Made by a program: the position numbers and the translations under genes. A DNA stretch of 44,950 nt from Opitutales bacterium (GTDB lineage Bacteria > Verrucomicrobiota > Verrucomicrobiia > Opitutales > Coraliomargaritaceae), in contig JABBCA010000080.1 of the NCBI GenBank assembly GCA_018607135.1, positions 1 through 44,950 on the forward strand, read 5' to 3'. The notes under the pieces were generated by a model. That model did no database searches. It was given only the letters and a program-made list of their open reading frames with translations, and was not told where the DNA came from. Below, piece after piece: positions 37,201 through 44,823 of this stretch (its first letter is position 1; each line of letters opens with the position of its first letter).

Positions 37201-38964
37201 GGTGACCCTGTGACCTTGATTGTAGAAGCGGTGACGGACGCCAGTGTGACCGTGCGAGCTAGTGGTGCCTTAGGGCAGGTCGTCGCCGAGGCGTTGCCAA
37301 AGAAAGGCGGAGTGGTGTCCCTACCTGTGCAGATCGAAGACCAGACGATCACGGTGACACATCGCAAGCTTGCGCCTAAGGGATCTATGATTCGTGTGCT
37401 TGCTGAAAGTGAGGGCGGTAAAGTTGGGCTTCCTGCGATTGCCTTTGCGGGTGATCCGAGTGAGGACATCTGGCAGGACGACATTATTTATTATGCATTC
37501 ACCGATCGTTTCCATGATGGCGATCCGAGTAACACCAAAGCAGTGGCTAATGATCAGGTGTTCGCTCCAGCGAATTATCAGGGTGGGGATTTTGAAGGCA
37601 TTCGCCAGAAGTTGGCGGAAGGGTATTTTGAGGATCTGGGTGTGAATGTATTGTGGCTCGCGCCGCTCAATCAAAATCCAGAAGGCGCGTGGCAAGAGTA
37701 TCTGGAGCCGTATCGTCACTACACGGGTTACCATGGTTATTGGCCGATTTCGCGTTATGCAGTGGAGCCTCGTTTTGGAGGTGACGATGCGTTGCGCACA
37801 CTCATCGGTAGTGCGCAGGACAAGGATATGAAGGTGCTTGCCGACTTTGTCTTGAAGCATGTTCATCAAGAGAATCCGATTCGCGAAGAGCGTCCAGAAT
37901 TGTTTGGAGAGCTGGAGCTGAGTGATGGCACGCGCAACTTGCGCCGCTGGAATGATAATCCATATACCACTTGGTTTGAACCGTTCTTGCCGGCCTTTGA
38001 TTTTCGCAATCCCGATGCGGTTTCGTTCTTATTGGAAGATGCGACCTATTGGATCGATACCTATGGTTTGGATGGCTATCGCCTCGATGCGGTGAAGCAC
38101 ATTCGTCCTGACTTCTGGTGGCGTTTTCGCACTCGTATGCGCGACACCTTCCCCGATGCGAATCACTACTTCGTGGGGGAGACTTTTCAAAGCCGAGAGG
38201 GAATCACTGACTTTGTCGGGCCGAACATGCTCGACGGTCAGTTTGACTTTCCACTCTACGACACCTTGGTGCCGTGTTTCGCGCAAGCCACTGCGAGTTT
38301 CGCCGATCTAGAAAGTGCGCTGCGTCAATCGGAAGAAGTGTATGGGCGCAGTGTGCGTATGTCGGCTCTGCTCGGCAATCACGATAAGTCGCGCTTTATG
38401 GCCTATGCCGATGGCGATCTGCCAGATGCGACTGAGCCGGACGACGAAGAAGTGGGGTGGGCAAAACGTCTGACGGTGGATACTGCATCCAACTATCGAA
38501 AACTAAAGCAAGCGATGACCTTCCTATTGACGATTGATGGCGTGCCGATGATTTATTACGGCGATGAAATCGGCATGACGGGCGCGGGCGATCCAGATAA
38601 TCGCCGTAGGATGCGTTTCGATGAGGATGTGACTCAAGCCGAAGTGTCGGTGCGCGAGCATTTCTCAAACTTGGCCAAGGCGCGCCGTGCGCACCCAGCC
38701 TTGTATCTTGGTAGTCGTCGGGTGTTGGTCGCGAATCAAGATCAATATGCCTACGTCCGTGCGTATGCGAGCGACAAGGCAGTGGTGGCATTTAATCGAT
38801 CGAGCAAGCCAACCACACTCGTGTTGGAAGTCGGCACTGAAATGGAAACCGAAATTTTAACGGACGTGCTGAGTGGGCATTCGCTTAAGGTGGTCAATGG
38901 TCGTGCGGTGACTCGCTTGGAGCCGATGTCGTCGGTGGTCTTTGTGAATGGAGGTCGTGACTAG
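34213..38964 (+). CDS. Lipoprotein with two complete GH13 alpha-amylase domains and a CBM48-like module
   Basis: A 1583-residue exported protein. The start MSSPAKSFPLLALSAALVSG leads to a lipobox Cys (C21, VSGC), so it is probably lipid-anchored. Residues about 20-170 are beta-rich. GH13 domain 1 spans about 178-740 with nucleophile D460 (FRVDMAH), acid/base E489 (FFCAEAYND) and D568 (TENHDE). A CBM48/AMPK-type glycogen-binding module follows at about 913-985 (VAVVGGFNQWN, YAYKFAIDGRWESD). GH13 domain 2 spans about 1090-1580 with D1292 (YRLDAVKH), E1323 (YFVGETFQS) and D1391 (LGNHDKSR). All six catalytic residues are kept, so both domains may be active on alpha-glucans. Its stop overlaps the next gene by 1 base. 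Confidence 0.92.
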   Translation: MSSPAKSFPLLALSAALVSGCLQARSVSVDVPVSLNTDAAALWLALDAGPSFGSSIVTIEDSGRVFLPFQADVILEIAEGKVASVRQYANYQWQAIEPDGFSVAMTGNKTQVSLPLNASIDRVRAVQWFEEGSAGQLAPDHAYAQHTGNEVYLPRYYEVSAAGQLAVKGRFGAVHTKPRIYQLLPRLFGNENETRKVNGTLIENGSGKFSDLSASVLSGLQADGYSHVWLTGVIQQATSTDYSEAGQAADDPDLLKGIAGSPYAIRDYFDVSPDYADNPAERLEEFKALTERMKAAGLKVLIDFVPNHVARSYGSDIRPELAFGVKDRKDVYFDPDNNFFYLTPEITDGEAPLRLPTVDRKTGQIINETARLVGNADGFFPPERVHGRVTGNNVASWYPSNGDWYETVKINYGFDFLNRDRPPEYPSAITPRKRIPDTWKKMDSIIEYWQGLGVDGFRVDMAHMVPPEFWKWMIHRARERNSETFFCAEAYNDDPAKVPSRDPALREEDSVMLALLDAGFNAVYDDPGYDTLEHVYHGKAWVNDLEEVQESLGAFFFDCALRYTENHDEIRLAHPSTWGGQGMEVGRPVTATLFGLSRGAVMVYHGQKVGEPGLGREGFGGDDQRSSIFDYWSLPELNKWWNNGVADGAQLSAEQRELRAWYLRLLDVLQEPAFTVGNSVQLNLANRDNPFYGKVEDVGPSGHWFYSYVRSDPESGSRFLVTSNFHANATLRHVRVRLPDSALNALQFGEADGTWLVLKDRLAPDSAVRALPLADALREGIYLDSLAPLSAAYWELSLANAAPVGALVPTSLPAGEAFLGAPPVSRIRAGEWMQLDLRRFGNPGATHRFAVEAVDGLQAEVDSLNHRLVVEADASASGLKVLPLLLLPTDESSTLLKSSLPIVVEGVSTHTFTLEGYADAESVAVVGGFNQWNTSASPMQKIEGGWQWTGSLNPGTYAYKFAIDGRWESDPDNDQQEPDGHGGFNSVLDFKGTGQSGDPVTLIVEAVTDASVTVRASGALGQVVAEALPKKGGVVSLPVQIEDQTITVTHRKLAPKGSMIRVLAESEGGKVGLPAIAFAGDPSEDIWQDDIIYYAFTDRFHDGDPSNTKAVANDQVFAPANYQGGDFEGIRQKLAEGYFEDLGVNVLWLAPLNQNPEGAWQEYLEPYRHYTGYHGYWPISRYAVEPRFGGDDALRTLIGSAQDKDMKVLADFVLKHVHQENPIREERPELFGELELSDGTRNLRRWNDNPYTTWFEPFLPAFDFRNPDAVSFLLEDATYWIDTYGLDGYRLDAVKHIRPDFWWRFRTRMRDTFPDANHYFVGETFQSREGITDFVGPNMLDGQFDFPLYDTLVPCFAQATASFADLESALRQSEEVYGRSVRMSALLGNHDKSRFMAYADGDLPDATEPDDEEVGWAKRLTVDTASNYRKLKQAMTFLLTIDGVPMIYYGDEIGMTGAGDPDNRRRMRFDEDVTQAEVSVREHFSNLAKARRAHPALYLGSRRVLVANQDQYAYVRAYASDKAVVAFNRSSKPTTLVLEVGTEMETEILTDVLSGHSLKVVNGRAVTRLEPMSSVVFVNGGRD

Positions 38965-41900
38965 TGCGGAGGAAGGCACAGAGTGCGCTCGGCATTGCAG
39001 CGCTTTGCTTGGTGGGGATGACCCGCTTGTTCGCAGAAGCGCAGGTGAGTGCGTTTCCAGAGTTGGATTTACCGACGCTGGGACAACGCGCGGAAAGTTC
39101 ATTTGCAACGAATCCAGAAGAGGCGATTCCTTACATGATAGAGATTCGCGGGCGGCTGTCTGGAGCTGCGAGTGACGAGTATGGATCGATCTATAAAGAA
39201 AATATCTACATGCTCGGGCTGGCGCATATGAATTGGTATCAGCGCAGTAAGGATATCAAGCATTTGGCTGCAGCGATCCCCTACTGGGAAGAGTTTATTA
39301 ACCACTACATTGAAGACGAACGTCATCCGCTCGCGGTGTTTAATCGTGCGGACAGTTACTTTGGTTCGGAGCAGTGGAGCCAGGCGGTCGATGGCTACTT
39401 GCACGTGCTCAAAGTGTATAGCTTTCAGCTTGATGAAGGTGAGTTGAAGGGAGTGTTGCAGCGTCTGGTTGAAGCAGCAGCGTTGGCGGAGCGTAAAGAG
39501 GATATCGACCCAGCGTTGTGGAAGTGCACGGCTACGGATTATCCGGAGGAGATACGTTTGTTTTGTTTGAATGCGCTGTTTGATCGCGCGCTGGAAGGCG
39601 GGGCGTTGGACGATTTGTTGAAGCTCGTCTCGGTGATCAATCAAGACCGTGGCTTTCGCTACGATCTTGGCATCAACTTACGCTTGTTGAGTGTCGGTGA
39701 TCGTTTCGAAAGCGAGGAGCGTTACCTGGAAGCTGGCCTATTATTCTCAATGGTGCTGCCGGTTGAAAAGCTGCTGTATTCAGTGGAGAATGCCTTGATT
39801 GAGATCGAGGAAACACTGTTTCGTAAGCAATATATTGCGTCGAAGAAAACAACCTTGGAAAATCAACTCGTGCGTTTACGAGCGAAGCGTGAAGCCCTCG
39901 TCGCTGCGCCGAAATACACTGCAAATCTGCGGTGGCGTCAGGCACGGGTCTTGCGTTTAATGGGGCGCACCTATGAGGCGTTTTTTGCCTTTCGTCGGTT
40001 GATCGAGCAGTATCCACAGCATCAGCATGTAGAGCAGTTTCGCTATGCGGCCTTCTTGCAAGGATTGGAATGCAACTACATTAGCGAGGCCGTGAGGATT
40101 GGTGAGGAGTATTTAGAGCAGCCAGCGTATGTGTTGTTCGAAAAGCCGATCGCTGTGCAGCTGGCGAACATTTATCGAAAGGATGGTAATCTCGATAAGT
40201 TGAGTTTCATTGCCGATGAGTTTTTACACCGCTTCCCGTATGAGCCAGTGGCTGCTCAGATGACGCATAATTTAGGGCAGGGGCTATTCGTGAAAGGTCG
40301 GACTGAAGAAATTTTAGAGACCTTTCCGTTCCTCGCCGAAGAGTTTCCGGATGGGGCCTTTATTGATAGCGTCGATTACTGGTCGGGCATGGCTTATCTG
40401 TTTAGCGGTGATTTTGAGAATGGCTTGGTGGCCTTTGAGCGCTTGATTGAAACACATCCTGGCAGCGTGTATTTTCAGGAGGCGCGTTTTCGGCGTGGCG
40501 TGGCATTCTTTGGGATGAGTGAGTATACAACCGCTCGTGAGATCTTTGAGTCTTGGGTCGTTGAAGCACTTGAACATCCTTTGCAAGCCGAGGCACATGT
40601 ATTTTTAGGGGATTTAGATGCGATGGATGCCGAGATTGAAAGTGCACTCGCAAACTACGCGAAGGTCGAGACGCTTGGCGGTTCGCAGGCCTTGATTGAT
40701 CATGCGTATTTTGAGTCGTCTTCGTTGTTGATCGCGAACCAGCGCTACGAGGCACATGATGAATTACTGACTCGCTATTTGGATCGTTTTCCAGAATCAC
40801 CCGCTGCCGCAGAGGCGGTCTTGCGACTCGCAGAAGCGGATCTTGAGCAAGGGCACATTTCGAAGGCCTTTGAGCGTTATCGCGATGGTATCGAGCGCTT
40901 CGGTAATACCATCGAGGCAGACCATGTGGACCAGTTGATGGATGCGTGGTGGAAAACAGATGCGGAGGTGCGTGACACTTATCAGCAGTCGAAAGCGTTT
41001 GTTGATCAGTTACTCGCAGATGAGGCGTTTCGGAGTGAAATCTTATACAATCGAGTCGCTCAAATACGCTATTTTCAATCACATCCGGGCATCCCTGAAT
41101 CGATTCAATCCGCGTTGACGATTCGCCAGCCGCTCTACGAAGACTTGGTTAAAAAGACCAAGCAAGAGGGGATCAATGGCACGGGTCGTCGTTTAGATCT
41201 GGTTGATTACCGCGCTTTAGACTCTGAGATGGTGGCGATCTCAAGGTCGCAGAAACAACTGCCTGTTACGTTACCTAAAGATGCGTTTAAGGAACTGCGT
41301 GAAGAGGCGCTGGCAAATGGGCAAGCAGCCCTAGCGCTGCGTTTGTTACGGGCATTGAATCTGCGTGGAGGTGTTGAAGTGAGCCCCGCCGAGTTGGGGC
41401 AGACAGAAGTAGACCTCGCGAGCCCAGCGACCTTGGTCTGGATCGCAACGATTGAAGCGACCGCGGATCCGCTACTCGCGCGTCCTCTCCTCGAACAAGC
41501 TATCGAGCGAGCGCCTGGAACGATGACGGCTGCCGAAGCGATGTTCTTCCTCGCCGAATTGGAAATGGATGCGGCATTTTATGATGAAGCTGCCGACTAT
41601 TTTCAGCGCATTTTAGATGACTACTTCGGTTATGAGCGCGCTCCGCAGGCGGCAATGCTACGTGGGGATTCGTTGTTTTCTGCGCGCCGCTATGAAGATG
41701 CGATTGAGGCCTATTCGATCATTATCAATCAACGGGATTGGCGTGGCCAAATCTGGGCTGAGGCCACCTTTAAGATTGGTCGCTGCTTCCTTGAGCTGAA
41801 TCAACTCGGCAAAGCGCAGGGCTTTTTTGAGCGCACCTATTTGGCTTATAGCGGTTACCCTTCATGGTCAGGCAAGGCGGTGCTGGAGAGCGCGACCTTG

Positions 41901-42020
41901 CTGGAAGATCAAGGCGATAAGGTATCCGCCAAAAACACTTACGAATTTTTCCTCAACGCACCCAACTCAGTGGAATCGCCATTGTATGAAGTCGTGCGTC
42001 AACGTTCACTGGCACTGTAA
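38964..42020 (+). CDS. Large exported TPR-repeat protein
   Basis: A 1018-residue protein with a signal peptide (about residues 1-24) and TPR-like helical repeats through most of its length, for example LMGRTYEAFFAFRRLIEQYP, FSGDFENGLVAFERLIETHP, and ALANYAKVETLGG. The pattern resembles YbgF/CpoB and outer-membrane assembly TPR proteins, though it is much larger. GTG at 38964 overlaps the amylase stop by 1 base and ATG of the next gene overlaps its TAA by 1 base, so it is translationally coupled on both sides. Likely a periplasmic scaffold between enzyme and ExbB/ExbD motor (inference from order only). Confidence 0.85.
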   Translation: MRRKAQSALGIAALCLVGMTRLFAEAQVSAFPELDLPTLGQRAESSFATNPEEAIPYMIEIRGRLSGAASDEYGSIYKENIYMLGLAHMNWYQRSKDIKHLAAAIPYWEEFINHYIEDERHPLAVFNRADSYFGSEQWSQAVDGYLHVLKVYSFQLDEGELKGVLQRLVEAAALAERKEDIDPALWKCTATDYPEEIRLFCLNALFDRALEGGALDDLLKLVSVINQDRGFRYDLGINLRLLSVGDRFESEERYLEAGLLFSMVLPVEKLLYSVENALIEIEETLFRKQYIASKKTTLENQLVRLRAKREALVAAPKYTANLRWRQARVLRLMGRTYEAFFAFRRLIEQYPQHQHVEQFRYAAFLQGLECNYISEAVRIGEEYLEQPAYVLFEKPIAVQLANIYRKDGNLDKLSFIADEFLHRFPYEPVAAQMTHNLGQGLFVKGRTEEILETFPFLAEEFPDGAFIDSVDYWSGMAYLFSGDFENGLVAFERLIETHPGSVYFQEARFRRGVAFFGMSEYTTAREIFESWVVEALEHPLQAEAHVFLGDLDAMDAEIESALANYAKVETLGGSQALIDHAYFESSSLLIANQRYEAHDELLTRYLDRFPESPAAAEAVLRLAEADLEQGHISKAFERYRDGIERFGNTIEADHVDQLMDAWWKTDAEVRDTYQQSKAFVDQLLADEAFRSEILYNRVAQIRYFQSHPGIPESIQSALTIRQPLYEDLVKKTKQEGINGTGRRLDLVDYRALDSEMVAISRSQKQLPVTLPKDAFKELREEALANGQAALALRLLRALNLRGGVEVSPAELGQTEVDLASPATLVWIATIEATADPLLARPLLEQAIERAPGTMTAAEAMFFLAELEMDAAFYDEAADYFQRILDDYFGYERAPQAAMLRGDSLFSARRYEDAIEAYSIIINQRDWRGQIWAEATFKIGRCFLELNQLGKAQGFFERTYLAYSGYPSWSGKAVLESATLLEDQGDKVSAKNTYEFFLNAPNSVESPLYEVVRQRSLAL

Positions 42021-43099
42021 TGAGCATCATTAAACAGATTCGACCGATTGTATGGCTACTGCTATGGGTGTCTGCGCTGCAAGCAGCTGAGCTGAATGTG
42101 CGTTTACAGTATCCGATGCAGGCAAACGATGTGATCCTTACCGGGGTTGAAAATAATGAGATGGTGATGCGCCCGAAAGGACGAGACTCTGGGGGGCGTG
42201 CATATTTGAATATCGATGAGCTACTGGTGCAGCGAGCGACTTTACTCTTTTTGTTTCCGCAGGCCTATTACACTGCCGTCGAACAAATGGAGCAGGGCAA
42301 GCCGACTGCAGCACTTCCTGCAATTCAGAAAGCAGCTCAACCATTACTCGATTATATGCCGCTCGCGGTGTTGCCTGGTAATTTAACACCGACGGTGCTG
42401 TCTTACCTCGATGTCTTGCGAGCGACGCAGCGCTGGGATGAGGCCGTTCAAGTGGCCACGCGTATTCCGCTCAATGTGGCACCTGCCTCGACGCTACGCT
42501 ATGTGGGAGACCTTACCCTCGATCTGCATGAAGCAAATCAGACGAAGGCCTTAGATCGGTTGCATGCGCACATTGTGCAGACACGTGGCATGAGTGAAGA
42601 GCGCTTGTCACTTGCGATGAATTTGGCGGATCAATGGCGTGAGCGTGGCGAGTATTTGCGTGCCTTTGAGCTCTATCAAAAAGTTCAGATCACCGAAGGC
42701 CCGCAGCAGACGCTGGCCCGTCTATGGGTCGCCTATTGCAGTTTTTACTTAGGCCACGAGGTTGTCCCAGAGGTCTTTCTCGAAGTGTTGCCCGATATGG
42801 ATGTGAACACCGATGGCTACTCATTACGCGAATTGATTAAGGCGCGCCTGCGCATTCGCGAGGAATCCTTTGACGCTGCAATGCGCTCAGCTGCAGAAGG
42901 GAAGACCTATTCCAATGCGGTCGACCCGTGGTATCCTGAACTACTCTACACGGTCGCACTGCTCTATGAGCAACGTGGTATGCAAGAAGCTGCGCTTGCA
43001 GCCTATCGCGAAGTCTCCATTCTCTTTTCCGACAGCCCATGGGCGGCTGAAAGTATCAAAGCCCTAGAAAATTTAACCCCAGATGTATCTGCCTTATGA
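42020..43099 (+). CDS. Second exported TPR-repeat protein
   Basis: A 359-residue protein with a signal peptide (MSIIKQIRPIVWLLLWVSALQA) and, after about residue 80, TPR-like helix pairs (LDVLRATQRWDEAVQVATRI, GEYLRAFELYQKVQI, YEQRGMQEAALAAYREVSIL). The first 70 residues of the mature protein (LNVRLQYPMQANDVILTGV) look beta-rich and may be a separate small domain. The start overlaps the upstream stop (TAATG), and its own stop overlaps the exbB start by 4 bases. No enzymatic motif is seen. Probably periplasmic and part of the same complex as its neighbours (inference). Confidence 0.8.
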   Translation: MSIIKQIRPIVWLLLWVSALQAAELNVRLQYPMQANDVILTGVENNEMVMRPKGRDSGGRAYLNIDELLVQRATLLFLFPQAYYTAVEQMEQGKPTAALPAIQKAAQPLLDYMPLAVLPGNLTPTVLSYLDVLRATQRWDEAVQVATRIPLNVAPASTLRYVGDLTLDLHEANQTKALDRLHAHIVQTRGMSEERLSLAMNLADQWRERGEYLRAFELYQKVQITEGPQQTLARLWVAYCSFYLGHEVVPEVFLEVLPDMDVNTDGYSLRELIKARLRIREESFDAAMRSAAEGKTYSNAVDPWYPELLYTVALLYEQRGMQEAALAAYREVSILFSDSPWAAESIKALENLTPDVSAL

Positions 43100-43860
43100 A
43101 TACGAAAAAATATCCATACTTTTATAGTTTCGCAGTCGGACTGCTGATGTTGACTGCCGACCTGCAAGCGCAATCTGAAGTCGTCGTCGAAGCGGCACCC
43201 GAGCCAGAGAGTGTCACGCTATGGACGATGTTTCAACAAGGTGGTTGGGCGATGTATCCGCTACTCGCATTTTCCGTGGCGGTCGTCGGCCTTTCGGTCT
43301 ATTGTGCCCTGTTGATCCGCGAGAAGCGATTTACTCAACCTGAAGCAGTGGATGACTTGAAAAAAGCCATCGCGAGCGAAGATGCCGAAGCCGGCCTGAA
43401 AGCATGTGAGGCGCATGAAGGCTATATGACTGCGATTCTGCAGATCGGTTTTCAAACCGTGCAAGAAGGCCACGCCTCCACGTCTGCGGTGAATGAAGCA
43501 CTTGAGGAGCGCGCGAGTAAGGTGCTCGCAGGGCCTTTGGTGTTTGTGCAATACCTGCAAGTGGTGGCATCGATCTCGCCGATGATGGGACTCCTCGGAA
43601 CCGTGAGTGGTATGGTGAAAGCATTCCGTAATATCGCTGCCCAAGGCCTCGGTAAGCCAGAGCTACTCGCTAATAATATTTCAGAGGCATTGATCACCAC
43701 TGCAACGGGACTCCTGATCGCCATACCTGCGCTCATGGCTTACTTCTATTTTAAAAATAAATACCTCGCCGCATCGTCTGGGATCTATGAGCAGTTGGGC
43801 TCGATGACGCGCTTGATGGCAAAGAGCGGCATGCTGAAGGAAGGTAAATCTCTGTCTTAA
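43096..43860 (+). CDS. exbB: MotA/TolQ/ExbB proton-channel family protein
   Basis: A 254-residue inner-membrane motor subunit. An N-terminal signal-like segment is followed by a periplasmic stretch and three membrane segments at about 52-73, 155-180 and 195-217. The family signature VVASISPMMGLLGTVSGMVKAF spans the second segment, and SEALITTATGLLIAIPALMAYFYF the third, including the conserved Thr of the proton path. The cytoplasmic loop is helical and acidic. It is coupled to the upstream TPR gene by ATGA overlap and followed, after an intergenic repeat, by two exbD genes. ExbB and TolQ cannot be told apart with certainty. Confidence 0.92.
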   Translation: MNTKKYPYFYSFAVGLLMLTADLQAQSEVVVEAAPEPESVTLWTMFQQGGWAMYPLLAFSVAVVGLSVYCALLIREKRFTQPEAVDDLKKAIASEDAEAGLKACEAHEGYMTAILQIGFQTVQEGHASTSAVNEALEERASKVLAGPLVFVQYLQVVASISPMMGLLGTVSGMVKAFRNIAAQGLGKPELLANNISEALITTATGLLIAIPALMAYFYFKNKYLAASSGIYEQLGSMTRLMAKSGMLKEGKSLS

Positions 43861-43879
43861 TCTTTTAAGCGGTCTTACT

Positions 43880-43953
43880 CTTAATCCTAATCCTCTCTGA
43901 AACGCCTTATACTTTGTTTAGATTAAAAGATTAAGAGTCAGATTAGGATTAAG
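43880..43953. repeat. Inverted GATTAAG-type repeat between exbB and exbD
   Basis: CTTAATCCTAATC (43880-43892) pairs exactly with GATTAGGATTAAG (43941-43953). The right arm and its flank (GATTAAGAGT, then AGGATTAAGAC after a short insertion, 43929-43955) share their units with the 35-bp repeat at 32865-32899. It fills most of the 112-base gap inside the motor operon, so its transcript could form a hairpin between exbB and the first exbD. Confidence 0.65.
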
Positions 43954-43972
43954 ACTTTAAAGACACTTTATT

Positions 43973-44383
43973 ATGAAACCACGCCCTGTAGAAGAAACGA
44001 CCGATCTCCCGGACCTCACTCCGATGATCGATATCGTTTTCTTGTTGATCGTCTTCTTTATGACGGTGGCAAATATGCAGGTGCAGCAAATGGTGCCGAT
44101 CTCGGTGCCGATTGCTGAGAAGGCGACGATCCCTGAAGATCGCTCCGGCCGTGCGACAGTTACCTTGAAAGAAGATGGCTCTGTTTATTTTGGGCCGCAG
44201 TCGGTGCTGATTGAAGATCTCCCCGCATTGATCGCTCAAACCAAAGCCAGTAATCTAAACTTGAAGGTCTATGTGCGCGCCGACGCGAAAGTGCCCTTTA
44301 AAGAAGTGCGCGCAGTCTTCGGAGCCGCAGCTGCGGGTGGGGTGCCTAACGTCGTCTTCGCAACCTTCCAGAGTGACAAATAG
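43973..44383 (+). CDS. exbD: ExbD/TolR-family protein (first copy)
   Basis: A 136-residue inner-membrane protein with a short cytoplasmic start, one membrane segment (about residues 18-37) opening with DLTPMIDIVFLLIVFFM, and a small periplasmic domain. The Asp in the membrane segment (PMIDIV) is the conserved proton-binding residue of ExbD/TolR. With ExbB it forms the proton-driven motor that energises TonB or Tol systems. A second exbD follows immediately, so the motor probably uses two different ExbD subunits, a common arrangement in Bacteroidota and Verrucomicrobiota. Confidence 0.92.
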   Translation: MKPRPVEETTDLPDLTPMIDIVFLLIVFFMTVANMQVQQMVPISVPIAEKATIPEDRSGRATVTLKEDGSVYFGPQSVLIEDLPALIAQTKASNLNLKVYVRADAKVPFKEVRAVFGAAAAGGVPNVVFATFQSDK

Positions 44384-44391
44384 TGTTTACC

Positions 44392-44823
44392 ATGAAAGCC
44401 CGCCGATTACGCATAGCTGAAGACACCGTCGATCTGACTCCAATGATTGATATCGTGTTCTTGTTGCTGATCTACTTCATGGTCACCACCACGATTGTGA
44501 AGGAAGAAGCGGATCTCGGAGTGAAGCTGCCTTCAAGTATGGCTGCGCCTCCGGGCACGCCGCTGCCAGAGCAGCATTACATTGATATTTTGATTGATGG
44601 CACGGTCATGCTTAACGGCATGCCGACTGACAACCCCGGACAAAACGACTTGCCAAACCTAACCCGCACTTTGACGCAACTGAAGCTCTCCTCAGACCGC
44701 GCAGGTTTAAAAACACTCGTGATCATTCAACCCGATCCAGAAGCCTATCAGCAAAGTGTGGTCAATGTAATCAATGCGCTCAAAGCGGTTGGAATTAGTT
44801 CAATTTCGTTTGGCGAAGGGTGA
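44392..44823 (+). CDS. exbD: ExbD/TolR-family protein (second copy)
   Basis: A 143-residue ExbD/TolR protein. VDLTPMIDIVFLLLIYFMVT carries the conserved membrane Asp, and the periplasmic part (HYIDILIDGTVMLNGMPTDN) has the usual ExbD fold. ATG 44392 is chosen because MKARR parallels MKPRP of the first copy. GTG 44383, which overlaps the previous stop by 1 base in the manner of other pairs in this operon, is an equal alternative and would add three residues. No tonB follows in the 127 bases left in the window. Confidence 0.9.
   Translation: MKARRLRIAEDTVDLTPMIDIVFLLLIYFMVTTTIVKEEADLGVKLPSSMAAPPGTPLPEQHYIDILIDGTVMLNGMPTDNPGQNDLPNLTRTLTQLKLSSDRAGLKTLVIIQPDPEAYQQSVVNVINALKAVGISSISFGEG

Noticed and set aside
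37321-37869. 182-residue minus-strand ORF inside the double-GH13 gene
   Set aside because: It lies antisense to a gene whose catalytic motifs are intact, and its protein has no recognisable family pattern.
34213-38964. Assembly artefact joining two separate amylase genes
   Set aside because: The frame runs unbroken through a CBM48-like module and linkers between the domains, with no internal signal peptide or stop, so a true fusion is the simpler reading.
40402-41082. 226-residue minus-strand ORF inside the large TPR gene
   Set aside because: The translation is rich in H, R, P and S, as expected for a shadow frame. The plus-strand TPR protein reads through without a break.
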